Below, one piece after another: positions 25,669 to 33,861 of a stretch of 57,781 nucleotides of DNA. The DNA lies in the NCBI GenBank assembly GCA_964578835.1, contig CAZOEL010000043.1:1-57781 (forward strand), given 5' to 3'. Below the pieces are notes generated by a model. It had not been told where the DNA came from and made no database searches. It saw only the letters and a program-made list of their open reading frames with translations. The first letter of the stretch is position 1. Each line of letters begins with the position of its first letter. Both the position numbers and the translations under genes were made by a program. Origin of the DNA: CAZOEL01 sp964578835. GTDB taxonomy: Bacteria; Desulfobacterota; Syntrophobacteria; Syntrophobacterales; Syntrophobacteraceae.

Positions 25669-26715
25669 TTGAGCGAGCTTACCAAACGAGACCAACAGGT
25701 TCTTGAAGCGGTTGTAACCGACTACATTCAGACCGGCGAGCCGGTCGGATCTCGTATTGTAGCCAAACGCTACGGTCTCAACGTGAGCTCTGCAACCATC
25801 CGCAACGTGATGTCCGATCTCGAGGAAATGGGTTTTCTTCACCAGCCGCACACATCGGCCGGACGCGTTCCGACAGAGAAGGGTTTGAGATTCTACCTCG
25901 ATTCCATCATGTGCTCCAGAGCGCTGGAAAGAGAGGCGAAGGATCAAATCCGGAAGGCCTTCCAGGATACCCAGGCCGATGTGACCGACTTGCTTCAGAG
26001 GACTTCCCGGGTTCTGTCCAGCTTTGGAAATCAGGCAGGCGTAGTGCTCCGACCGAAGATTTCCCTTGCTCGCCTCAAGCATATCGAGTTTATACGGTTG
26101 CGTCCTCGACAAATCATGGTGATCCTCATTTCACGTTCCGGCCTGGTGCACCATCGGCCGATTTATTGGGACGAGGATATCAAGCAGGATGAGCTTGACA
26201 AATATTGCCGTTATTTGAATGAGTTGCTCGAGGATGTGCCCCTTGGAGAGGTGAAGCAGCGCGTTTTGGACGAGATGAAGAAGGAAAAGGTGCTATTCGA
26301 CCAGCTCTACTTCCAGGCCTTGAAGATCACTCAACGCGCCGTGCAGTCTACGCTTGACAACAGCGATATCTATATCGAAGGACGCTCGAATCTGCTCAAC
26401 AATCCGGAGTTTGCCCAAGTCGAGAGAATGCGCCGCCTCTTGGAAGCCTTTGAGGATAAGTCCAGAATCATCCGCCTGCTCGATCTTACGATGAAGACGT
26501 CGAGCGGGGTGCAGATTATCCTGGGTCCCGAGAGCGATCTGAAAGAGCTCGAGGAAATAAGCCTCATTTCTTCGCCTTACCGCCGTGGGGATACTCTGCT
26601 GGGCGTTCTTGGCGTTATTGGACCTTTGCGGATGGACTACTCGAGAATAATCCCGATTGTGGAATTTACGGCTGGAATGTTGAGCAAGCTGCTCGAAGAG
26701 CCCGAAGAGGTGTGA
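25669..26715 (+). CDS. hrcA: Heat-inducible transcription repressor HrcA
   Basis: About 348 residues with the N-terminal winged helix (LTKRDQQVLEAVVTDYIQTG, EPVGSRIVAKRYGLNVSSAT, IRNVMSDLEEMGFL) and the conserved HTSAGRVPTEKGLRFYLD. A GAF-like dimer domain ends in LGVIGPLRMDYSRIIPIVEF. It represses the operon through CIRCE, with activity in the family tuned by GroEL. The start is TTG at 25669, six bases after GGAGGG. The longer frame from GTG 25642 would begin inside the operator. Confidence 0.96.
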   Translation: MSELTKRDQQVLEAVVTDYIQTGEPVGSRIVAKRYGLNVSSATIRNVMSDLEEMGFLHQPHTSAGRVPTEKGLRFYLDSIMCSRALEREAKDQIRKAFQDTQADVTDLLQRTSRVLSSFGNQAGVVLRPKISLARLKHIEFIRLRPRQIMVILISRSGLVHHRPIYWDEDIKQDELDKYCRYLNELLEDVPLGEVKQRVLDEMKKEKVLFDQLYFQALKITQRAVQSTLDNSDIYIEGRSNLLNNPEFAQVERMRRLLEAFEDKSRIIRLLDLTMKTSSGVQIILGPESDLKELEEISLISSPYRRGDTLLGVLGVIGPLRMDYSRIIPIVEFTAGMLSKLLEEPEEV

Positions 26716-26808
26716 AGGAGCATTTTTTCTTTTATCCAACTGACATTCCTGGCCGAACCTGCTTATATTTACGGAAATGCAGATCTTACGGCTGGAGGAT
26801 AGAAATTG

Positions 26809-27375
26809 ATGGTTGAGGAGCGTAAATTGGAAGAACATAAACGGGAGGAGGGCATGTCCCCTCAGGATGCTGGAGAAGAGGCCGAGGCTTCGGAAGAAGT
26901 GGTGAAAGAGGAATGCGAGCAGTTGCTTCAGCTCAAAGAAGATGAGGTGAAGCAGCTTCAGGAGCGTGTTCTGCGGATTGCCGCGGAAATGGAGAATACG
27001 CGCAAGCGTCTCGAACGGGAAAGGTCGGAAGGCATCTGCTTCGCCAATGAGAGCCTCATCCGGGAGCTGCTTCCCGTTGTCGATAACCTGGAGCGGGCCA
27101 TTCAACACGCGGAGGGGGAATCCGACGCTGAGGGTCTCCTCGCCGGAGTGCGCATGACATATAAATCGTTTCTTGATGTGCTTGCAAAGTTTGGCTGTGT
27201 TCCTTTCGAGTCTATCGGAAAGGCTTTCGACCCGAATTTTCACGAAGCCGTTATGCAGCAGGAAACGTCCGACCACCCCGAGAAAACGGTCATTCAGGAA
27301 TTCCAGAAAGGCTATACGCTTCGAGACCGTCTCATTCGACCCGCGATGGTGGTGGTTTCCAAAGCTGAAGGATGA
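26809..27375 (+). CDS. grpE: Nucleotide exchange factor GrpE
   Basis: About 188 residues. An acidic, charged N-terminus leads into the long GrpE coiled coil (LLQLKEDEVKQLQERVLRIA, AEMENTRKRLERER). The beta domain follows, with FDPNFHEAVMQQE and GYTLRDRLIRPAMVVVS. It releases ADP from DnaK. ATG 26809 is preferred to the TTG three bases earlier; GGAGG lies ten bases upstream. It is the second gene of the CIRCE operon, 93 bases after hrcA. Confidence 0.96.
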   Translation: MVEERKLEEHKREEGMSPQDAGEEAEASEEVVKEECEQLLQLKEDEVKQLQERVLRIAAEMENTRKRLERERSEGICFANESLIRELLPVVDNLERAIQHAEGESDAEGLLAGVRMTYKSFLDVLAKFGCVPFESIGKAFDPNFHEAVMQQETSDHPEKTVIQEFQKGYTLRDRLIRPAMVVVSKAEG

Positions 27376-27489
27376 TGGACGGGCGGCGCAGGGTGAAAAA
27401 ACGAGATAGAATTTCAATATTTGTAAGGGATTATAAGGCAAATTGAGGGGTAATGAAGCATTCATGGTCGATGAAGGAGGCAAAACCAG

Positions 27490-29418
27490 ATGAGTAAAGT
27501 GATAGGCATTGATCTAGGAACCACCAACTCGGTAGTGGCGATTATGGAGGGTAAAGACCCGAAAGTGCTGCCCAATGCGGAAGGAGGCCGGACGACCCCC
27601 TCGATGGTGGCTTTTACCGAAAGCGGTGAGCGTTTGGTCGGGCAGGTGGCTAAAAGGCAGGCCATAACGAACCCCGAAAACACAATATTTGCCGTGAAGC
27701 GATTGATCGGCCGCAAATATGACACCGGAGAAGTGCAGCAGGATCTGAAGATCCTGCCCTACAAAATCGTGAAGGCTTCTAATGGAGACGCTCACCTCAA
27801 CATTCGCGGACGCGATTATAGCCCGACGGAAATATCGGCCTTCATCCTGATGAAAATGAAGCAGACTGCCGAGGATTATCTGGGGGAGAAGGTCACGGAA
27901 GCTGTCATAACGGTGCCCGCCTACTTCAACGACAGTCAGAGGCAAGCCACCAAGGACGCCGGAAAGATTGCGGGCCTCAACGTGCTGCGGATCATCAATG
28001 AGCCGACGGCTGCTTCTCTGGCTTACGGACTGGACAAGAAGAAAGATGAAAAGATCGCTGTCTTCGATTTGGGCGGCGGCACTTACGACATATCGATCCT
28101 CGAGATCGGCGAGGGAGTGTTCGAGGTCAAGTCGACCAACGGCGATACGCACCTTGGCGGCGAAGACTTCGATCAGAGGGTCATGGACTGGCTGGCTACC
28201 GAGTTCAAGAAAGATTACGGGATCGATCTGCGAAACGACAAAATGGCTCTGCAGCGTTTGAAAGAAGCGGCTGAGAAGGCCAAGATCGAGCTCTCCTCCA
28301 CGATGGAGACGGAGATCAACTTGCCGTTCATCACGGCCGACGCCTCGGGTCCCAAGCATATGAACATAAAGCTCTCCAGAGCGAAGTTCGAGTCTTTGGT
28401 GGAAGATCTTATCGACCGGCTGGTGCATCCGATGGAGCAGGCTCTGCGCGATGCGAGTCTGAACCGCTCTTCCATTGACGAAGTGATTCTGGTTGGCGGC
28501 ATGACCCGCATGCCCAGGGTTCAGCAGAAGGTGCAGGAGTTCTTCGGTAAGGAGCCCCATAGGGGCGTGAACCCGGATGAAGTGGTCGCTGTCGGGGCCG
28601 GCATCCAGGCTGGAGTATTAAAAGGCGACGTAAAGGACGTTCTCCTGCTCGATGTGACGCCTCTTTCCCTTGGAATCGAAACTCTGGGTGGAGTCATGAC
28701 GCGGCTTATCGAGAGGAACACCACCATTCCGACCCGCAAAAGCCAGATTTTTTCGACTGCCGCAGACAATCAGACGGCTGTCTCCATCCACGTTCTTCAG
28801 GGAGAGCGGGAGATGGCGGCCAATAACAAGACTCTCGGCCGTTTCGAGCTCGTCGGAATTCCCGCGGCTCCGCGCGGCATTCCTCAAATCGAGGTGACCT
28901 TCGATATCGACGCGAACGGCATCGTGCACGTATCGGCCAAGGATCTCGCGACTCAGCGCGAGCAGTCCATTCAGATCACCGCGTCGAGCGGACTCAGCGA
29001 AGATGAGATCAAGAACTTCGTCAAGGAAGCTGAAATCCACGCTGAAGAAGACAAGAAGAAGCGAGAATTGATCGAGACGAGGAACCAGGCCGATTCGCTC
29101 ATCTACAGCACGGAAAAGACCATGCGGGATATGGGCGACAAGATAGACTCCAAGACGCGTCAGGATATAGAGGCGCAGATAGAAAAGCTGAAAAAGACCT
29201 TGGAAGAGGGCGATAAGGACGCCATCCAGCGTGAGGTGGATCAACTCATGCAAATATCTCATAAAGTAGCGGAAGAAGCTTACAAGCGCGCATCCGAGCA
29301 ACAGGCGGGAGGCGGCGAGGCCGGTGCGGGACCGGGACCGGGAGCGGCCGGCGGACAGAAAAAAGCTGACGAAGACGTCGTGGACGCCGACTTTGAAGAA
29401 GTGAAAGACAACAAGTAG
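27490..29418 (+). CDS. dnaK: Molecular chaperone DnaK
   Basis: 642 residues, full length. The nucleotide-binding domain shows IGIDLGTTNSVVAIMEG, VITVPAYFNDSQRQATKDAG, VFDLGGGTYDISILEIG and VILVGGMTRMPRVQ. The substrate-binding domain has DVTPLSLGIETLGG. The Gly-rich tail ends DADFEEVKDNK, similar to the regulatory EEVD-like tails of bacterial DnaK. GGAGG precedes the ATG. It closes the CIRCE operon and is followed by a terminator. No dnaJ follows; the co-chaperone must be encoded outside the window. Confidence 0.98.
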   Translation: MSKVIGIDLGTTNSVVAIMEGKDPKVLPNAEGGRTTPSMVAFTESGERLVGQVAKRQAITNPENTIFAVKRLIGRKYDTGEVQQDLKILPYKIVKASNGDAHLNIRGRDYSPTEISAFILMKMKQTAEDYLGEKVTEAVITVPAYFNDSQRQATKDAGKIAGLNVLRIINEPTAASLAYGLDKKKDEKIAVFDLGGGTYDISILEIGEGVFEVKSTNGDTHLGGEDFDQRVMDWLATEFKKDYGIDLRNDKMALQRLKEAAEKAKIELSSTMETEINLPFITADASGPKHMNIKLSRAKFESLVEDLIDRLVHPMEQALRDASLNRSSIDEVILVGGMTRMPRVQQKVQEFFGKEPHRGVNPDEVVAVGAGIQAGVLKGDVKDVLLLDVTPLSLGIETLGGVMTRLIERNTTIPTRKSQIFSTAADNQTAVSIHVLQGEREMAANNKTLGRFELVGIPAAPRGIPQIEVTFDIDANGIVHVSAKDLATQREQSIQITASSGLSEDEIKNFVKEAEIHAEEDKKKRELIETRNQADSLIYSTEKTMRDMGDKIDSKTRQDIEAQIEKLKKTLEEGDKDAIQREVDQLMQISHKVAEEAYKRASEQQAGGGEAGAGPGPGAAGGQKKADEDVVDADFEEVKDNK

Positions 29419-29470
29419 CCATCCGCGGAGAGGACTTTCATTTTATCCGCTTTTGCGTTTTAGTGATGAA

Positions 29471-29513
29471 ATAAGGGCATGCGAATTTTTCGTGTGCCCT
29501 TATTGTCTTTTTG
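29471..29513 (+). terminator. Intrinsic terminator after dnaK
   Basis: ATAAGGGCA (29471-29479) pairs with TGCCCTTAT (29495-29503), and the stem is extended inward by two G-U pairs and CG/CG. It is followed by TTGTCTTTTTG. It lies 53 bases after the dnaK stop and separates the heat-shock operon from the lipoprotein gene. Confidence 0.8.
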
Positions 29514-29578
29514 AGGTATAGAGTTTTTTTGATTTTGCCTGCTTTCGTCACGATTTACGAACTACTATGAGGCATCCT

Positions 29579-31513
29579 ATGAACAGAAGAACCATCCGGC
29601 TTTTTGTGCTTCTAATCGCCTTCGCTGTTGCTGGCTGTGCTTCCGCTCCTCCGCAGCCGCCCGACTTCGCTCAAAGTCCGGCCTTCACGAAATCCGCCCC
29701 CGCCGAAGCTGAAGCTTTGTGGCGCAAAGCGGAGCAGAGCCAGAAAGAAGGCAAAATTCAGTCGGCGATTTCCGCCTATGAGCGCATAGCCCAAAAGTAT
29801 TCTAACAATGTTATAGCAGCGAAAGCGCTTCAACGGCTTGGAAATATCCAGCGCGACCAGGGCAATCTCGACCGGGCTCTTCAATACTATGATTATCTCT
29901 TGTACATGTACCCCAAATGGCCTGGAGTCAACTCCGCCCAGACGGACAGGCTCAAAGCCCTCATGGCCATGGGCAAAAGGAAGCAGGTCATGAAGGAGGC
30001 TGCGCTCCTCTGGCAGACGGCGTCGGGTGAGCCGGAAGTCCAGGTTGAGCTGAGCATGCTCATGGCCGAAGCGCATCGCAGCGAGAGGGATATTGCGGAG
30101 GCTTTCGAATGGCTTGCTTCCGGCTTCGCTGTGGCGACGACTCCTGAAGAGAAGCAGCGTCTCACCCGGGCTACGTCCGACCTTCTCAAAGAGATGAGAG
30201 AAGCGGACATCAAGAAGATTTCAAAGAAGAATACTTCCGATTTCATGAGGGTGTTCCTGGAATTTCGGATGGATCAAATCCTCTTGGAAAAGGGGCGAGA
30301 CGAAGGGGCGAAAGAGCATATGAAGGCTCTCCTCAAGCAGAATCCCACGCACCCCATCGCCCCCGAGATACACGCCGCCCTGAGGGGAGCCGGCGTACAG
30401 ACAGCTTTGGCCGCAAGCGGCAAGCCGGTCAATCCCAACCGCGTCGGCTGTCTCATTCCCATGAGCGGAACCTATGAAAAATATGGAAAAATGGTTCTTC
30501 GCGGACTTGGTATGGCAATCGATGAATGGGGAAAGACTCATCCGGGCGCCCCGGTCAATCTGGTTGTGAGGGATTCGCAGGTAGAAGCTCAAGCTGCGAT
30601 TAAGTCTTTTGAAGAGCTCGTAAACGATGAAGGCGTATTGGCCGTTGTCGGGCCGCTCGGCGCTCAATCCGCCAAGGTGTTGGCTCCGGTTGCGGATAAG
30701 TGGGGCGTGCCTCTCCTGACTTTGACGCAGCAGGATGAGGAGACGGCCGGAAGCTCTTTTGTTCTCCACGTCTTTATCGATAACCGAGAGCTTGTCCGCT
30801 CGATGGTGCGCTATTGCCGGGATAAGCTCGGGTATACCCGCTTTGCGGCGCTCTACCCGGACGATCGTTATGGCCAAAGACTCTCCAAAATTTTCGCCGA
30901 GGTTCTGAAAGAAGAAGGCGGCAGCCTGCTTGCCAGCGTGCCCTACAAAGAGAAGACGACTGATTTCAAGGACGCGCTTCAAAAGGTCATGAACGTATCC
31001 AAGCAAAATGTCCCACCGAGCGGAGTCGATATCGCTCCCTTTGAAGCTCTGTTCGTTCCGGACCAAGTGCAGACCGTCTCCCTTCTTGCGCCCCAGCTTC
31101 CGTACTATAACATCGTGGGCGTGACGCTCCTGGGCACGAATCTGTGGGGGGAAGCTCCTCTCGTTCAGGCCGGCGGGGCCTATGTGGAGCAGGCGCTTTT
31201 TGCGACGCCGTATTTCCCCGAAAGCGATGTTCCCCGAGCTAAGGCGTTTGCCGAAAGATATCAATCTGTTTACAGTGCGCCTCCCTCATATCTTGAAGCG
31301 CAGGCGTACGATGCTATGATGCTTTTCCTCGAGTCTCGATCGATGCTCAGAGGCCGGCCGACAGAAAGATTTTCGTTACTTCAAAACCTGCTCCAGATCA
31401 GGAATTATGAGGGCGTGGCAGGGACCTATTCCTTCAATGCGGATGGAACGTTGAATCGCGATTACCTGATCCTTCAGGTGCAGAATGGCCAATTAACGCA
31501 GGTGGGACAATAG
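29579..31513 (+). CDS. Lipoprotein with TPR and periplasmic-binding domain (LpoA/LppC-like)
   Basis: About 644 residues. The signal peptide ends in the lipobox VAGC (Cys about residue 20), so the protein is lipid-anchored. TPR-like repeats follow (AEALWRKAEQSQKEGKIQSA, AKALQRLGNIQRDQGNLDRA). A type I periplasmic-binding fold starts at about residue 285 (VGCLIPMSGTYEKYGKMVLR) and runs to VGTYSF-like sequence at the end. This order matches penicillin-binding-protein activators and Leu/Ile/Val-type binding proteins. A role in peptidoglycan synthesis is plausible but unproven. ATG 29579 is chosen because GAGG lies six bases upstream and it begins the signal peptide cleanly. It is a single gene. 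Confidence 0.85.
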   Translation: MNRRTIRLFVLLIAFAVAGCASAPPQPPDFAQSPAFTKSAPAEAEALWRKAEQSQKEGKIQSAISAYERIAQKYSNNVIAAKALQRLGNIQRDQGNLDRALQYYDYLLYMYPKWPGVNSAQTDRLKALMAMGKRKQVMKEAALLWQTASGEPEVQVELSMLMAEAHRSERDIAEAFEWLASGFAVATTPEEKQRLTRATSDLLKEMREADIKKISKKNTSDFMRVFLEFRMDQILLEKGRDEGAKEHMKALLKQNPTHPIAPEIHAALRGAGVQTALAASGKPVNPNRVGCLIPMSGTYEKYGKMVLRGLGMAIDEWGKTHPGAPVNLVVRDSQVEAQAAIKSFEELVNDEGVLAVVGPLGAQSAKVLAPVADKWGVPLLTLTQQDEETAGSSFVLHVFIDNRELVRSMVRYCRDKLGYTRFAALYPDDRYGQRLSKIFAEVLKEEGGSLLASVPYKEKTTDFKDALQKVMNVSKQNVPPSGVDIAPFEALFVPDQVQTVSLLAPQLPYYNIVGVTLLGTNLWGEAPLVQAGGAYVEQALFATPYFPESDVPRAKAFAERYQSVYSAPPSYLEAQAYDAMMLFLESRSMLRGRPTERFSLLQNLLQIRNYEGVAGTYSFNADGTLNRDYLILQVQNGQLTQVGQ

Positions 31514-31563
31514 CTTTCCGGCGCCTGATGAAATTTGAATTGCTGAGCTTTACGCCTTTTATC

Positions 31564-31591
31564 TTGACATTGATCCAGCGGGTTTTATAAT
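31564..31591 (+). promoter_or_regulatory. Consensus sigma-70 promoter upstream of fmdB-like gene
   Basis: TTGACA (31564-31569), a 16-base spacer and TATAAT (31586-31591): both hexamers are perfect. Transcription would start near 31598, giving a leader of about 70 bases before the ATG at 31666. This predicts strong, constitutive expression of the small zinc-ribbon protein. Confidence 0.85.
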
Positions 31592-31665
31592 TTGTAACGT
31601 CGCTTCGTAATCATATATAGGTGTGTTCAGACGGTTGAACGCATAATAAAAGGAGGTCCTCAAAT

Positions 31666-31953
31666 ATGCCGATCTACGAGTATGAATGTTTGAAGTGTGG
31701 GAAGACTACTGAAGCCATGCAAAAGTTCTCCGATCCTCCGCTTGCTGAGTGCTGCCACTGCCAAGGGGAAATGCGTAAGCTTATCTCGATGAGCTCTTTC
31801 CACCTCAAGGGTTCGGGTTGGTATGTTACGGATTATTCCGGAAAGACCCAGAGTGGCGGGGCTTCTGCCAAGAACGGCGAATCCAAGGCAGAGAAGACCG
31901 AAAAGGTCGAAAAGAAAAGCGAGAGCGCATCCTCAGCGCCTGCGGCTGACTAG
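31666..31953 (+). CDS. FmdB-family zinc-ribbon protein
   Basis: 95 residues. The zinc ribbon occupies the first half (MPIYEYECLKCGKTTEAMQ with CxxC, then ECCHCQGEMRKLIS). It is followed by SFHLKGSGWYVTDY and a low-complexity Lys/Ser/Ala/Glu tail. This layout is that of the FmdB/CxxC_CXXC_SSSS regulatory-type family, of unknown precise role. AAAGGAGG lies before the ATG. It has its own consensus promoter and a strong terminator, so it is a monocistronic unit. Confidence 0.93.
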   Translation: MPIYEYECLKCGKTTEAMQKFSDPPLAECCHCQGEMRKLISMSSFHLKGSGWYVTDYSGKTQSGGASAKNGESKAEKTEKVEKKSESASSAPAAD

Positions 31954-32000
31954 GCGGGATGGATACGGACCTTTTATCTCGTGCTTAAAGGGTAGATTGG

Positions 32001-32031
32001 AGAGCGGGCAAACAAGCCCGCTCTTTTTTTT
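32001..32031 (+). terminator. Intrinsic terminator after the FmdB-like gene
   Basis: AGAGCGGGC (32001-32009) and GCCCGCTCT (32016-32024) form a perfect nine-base stem with a six-base loop, followed directly by a run of eight T. This is a textbook rho-independent terminator, 48 bases after the stop. Confidence 0.95.
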
Positions 32032-32180
32032 ACTCCTCCTGACTTTTGAAACCTGGATAACTTTGTGTTTCGCCGGTCTCAAAGTCCCGGATTTATGACA
32101 GGACCTTTTGTAAAAGATCTTCGCTAAGGCGCTTCCCGCGCTTTTCACACGTTCTCTATAAATTCCACCGGAGCACCTTT

Positions 32181-32690
32181 ATGGAACGCGAATACAGGAT
32201 TTTTACCAGAATAGACCGATGCATGGGATGTCATAACTGCGAGCTTGCATGCGGTGTTGCGCATTCTCGGAGCAAGACGCTTTCAGGCGCCATTGGCGAA
32301 AGCGTGAAGCCGCGCAAAAGGATTTTTGTCGAGTCTTCAGGCTCGGTAAAAATGCCTCTGGTTTGCAGGCATTGCGAAAATGCTCCGTGTGTTGGCGTAT
32401 GCCCGACGGGCGCCTTGACCGCCGATCAAAAGACCGGCCTCGTGCTATACTCCGAATCCAGCTGCATCGGTTGCTCGTTCTGCGCCGTTGCTTGCCCTTT
32501 CGGAATGATCAATCATGACTCTGAGAGTAAGGTGATGATAAAGTGCGACGGTTGCGCGGAGCGGTCCATCCCGGCCTGTATCGAGGCTTGTCCGACGAAG
32601 GCCCTGCAGTTGGAAGGCGGACCCGAAAAGATGCGTCGCAAGGAATTGGCGGCCAGGCTAGCTGAGGCGTTCACGATGGAGGCGAACTGA
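32181..32690 (+). CDS. CooF-like 4Fe-4S polyferredoxin electron-transfer subunit
   Basis: 169 residues with cysteines for four [4Fe-4S] clusters: CMGCHNCELAC, CRHCENAPCVGVCPTGAL, CIGCSFCAVACPFGM and CDGCAERSIPACIEACPTKAL. The arrangement is that of CooF/HycB-type electron-transfer proteins, which carry electrons from CO dehydrogenase or other oxidoreductases. GGAG precedes the ATG. It lies about 8 kb from cooS and is cotranscribed with the corrinoid adenosyltransferase gene (29-base gap). A partnership with CooS is plausible but not shown. Confidence 0.87.
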   Translation: MEREYRIFTRIDRCMGCHNCELACGVAHSRSKTLSGAIGESVKPRKRIFVESSGSVKMPLVCRHCENAPCVGVCPTGALTADQKTGLVLYSESSCIGCSFCAVACPFGMINHDSESKVMIKCDGCAERSIPACIEACPTKALQLEGGPEKMRRKELAARLAEAFTMEAN

Positions 32691-32719
32691 TCCGTTCCGG
32701 CGATTGCTGAGGATGCGTC

Positions 32720-33229
32720 ATGCGCAATGGATTGCTTGTAGTTTTTACGGGAGACGGCAAGGGAAAGACGACTGCCGCGCTGGGTATGGCTGTGCGCGCT
32801 GCCGGACATGGAATGAAGGTTCTGGTCCTGCAGTTTGCAAAAGGGGCGTGGCCTTACGGGGAGACGAGCGCCCTCGCCAAGTTTCCAGAAATTGAGATCA
32901 AGCCTCTAGGAGCCGCTCCGACCTGGACTCACGAGCTTCTCGACGAGGAGCGGGAGTTGGTTCGGATGGGGTGGGAGCAGGCTGCCGACGAAATTCAGAA
33001 GTCGAATTATGACATGATCGTTCTCGACGAACTGGCCTACGCGCTGCATAACGCCTTCCTTCCTCTGGAGCCCGTTTTGGAAGTCCTGAGAGGCCGCCGT
33101 AGGGATTTACACCTTGTGATAACGGGTCGAGACGCGCCTTTTGAGTTGATCGATATCGCGGACCTTGTGACCGAAATGCGCACAATCAAGCATTCCGGCC
33201 GCAAGGCTCAGGAAGGAATCGAATTCTAA
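32720..33229 (+). CDS. cobO: Cob(I)yrinic acid a,c-diamide adenosyltransferase
   Basis: 169 residues of the CobO/BtuR/CobA family. The ATP-binding P-loop is FTGDGKGKTTAALG. Family landmarks LQFAKGAW, LDELAYALHN, VITGRDAP and EMRTIKHSGRKAQEGIEF follow. It transfers the adenosyl group from ATP to the corrinoid cobalt in adenosylcobalamin synthesis or salvage. Corrinoid supply fits the Wood-Ljungdahl genes in the window. GAGG lies seven bases before the ATG, and its stop overlaps the next start (TAATG). Confidence 0.95.
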   Translation: MRNGLLVVFTGDGKGKTTAALGMAVRAAGHGMKVLVLQFAKGAWPYGETSALAKFPEIEIKPLGAAPTWTHELLDEERELVRMGWEQAADEIQKSNYDMIVLDELAYALHNAFLPLEPVLEVLRGRRRDLHLVITGRDAPFELIDIADLVTEMRTIKHSGRKAQEGIEF

Positions 33230-33822
33230 TGGCCGATCTCGACAAATCCCGACGCCTCGAGAATCTTTATGAAAAGATCCGTAAGGATCCTCTCTATCGC
33301 ACAGAGAGCATGGGAGATGTTTTTGTCCCCGGAAAAGGCTCTCTTCAGGATGCATCGCTCGTCTTTATCGGCGAAGCGCCAGGTCGCGATGAAGAAAGAG
33401 CGAGGTCGCCTTTTGTCGGGCCTGCAGGAAGGAATCTCACTTCGCTCCTGGATGGAATAGGGATTTCGCGCGATGCGGTCTTCATCACAAACCTGGTGAA
33501 ATATAGGCCCATGACGGCAAAAGGAGAAAACAGAAGCCCGAGCGCCGCCGAAAGCAGGCACGCTCTGCCTTATCTGCTGGAAGAGCTGGAAATACTCGTT
33601 CCACGCATCGTTGTATGCCTTGGCTTGTCCTCAGCCAAAGCTGTTCTTGGAAACCCCGCCTTGAAAATGGGGGAAGCAAACGGTCTTGTATTCCCGTGGC
33701 GCGGAGTCGAGATGCTGGTTACCTATCATCCGTCGCCTTATAACTACAAATCGCCTGAGAAGAGGGAGGCAATGCGCGGCGCCTTCGATAAGCTGAAAGC
33801 CCTTTGGCTTGAAGACAAGTGA
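33229..33822 (+). CDS. Uracil-DNA glycosylase superfamily protein lacking the Fe-S cysteines
   Basis: 197 residues with the fold and motifs of family 4/5 uracil-DNA glycosylases: motif A region FIGEAPGRDEERARSPFVGPAG, the strand ITNLVKYRP and motif B TYHPSP. These enzymes remove uracil from DNA. Family 4 members use four Cys for a [4Fe-4S] cluster. Here the equivalent N-terminal C-x2-C region reads YEKIRKDPLYR, and the A-C-R-P site reads SRHALP; only one Cys exists in the whole protein. It is either a cluster-free variant or a specialised relative. It starts at the stop of the adenosyltransferase gene. Confidence 0.8.
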   Translation: MADLDKSRRLENLYEKIRKDPLYRTESMGDVFVPGKGSLQDASLVFIGEAPGRDEERARSPFVGPAGRNLTSLLDGIGISRDAVFITNLVKYRPMTAKGENRSPSAAESRHALPYLLEELEILVPRIVVCLGLSSAKAVLGNPALKMGEANGLVFPWRGVEMLVTYHPSPYNYKSPEKREAMRGAFDKLKALWLEDK

Positions 33823-33861
33823 TTGTTCACAGAAAGCTCCTGAGCTCTTAACCCTTTTCAG

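Noticed and set aside
26293..27483. 396-codon minus-strand frame across hrcA-grpE
   Set aside because: It is antisense to two well-identified heat-shock genes and shows no domain; its length is explained by codon bias of the real genes.
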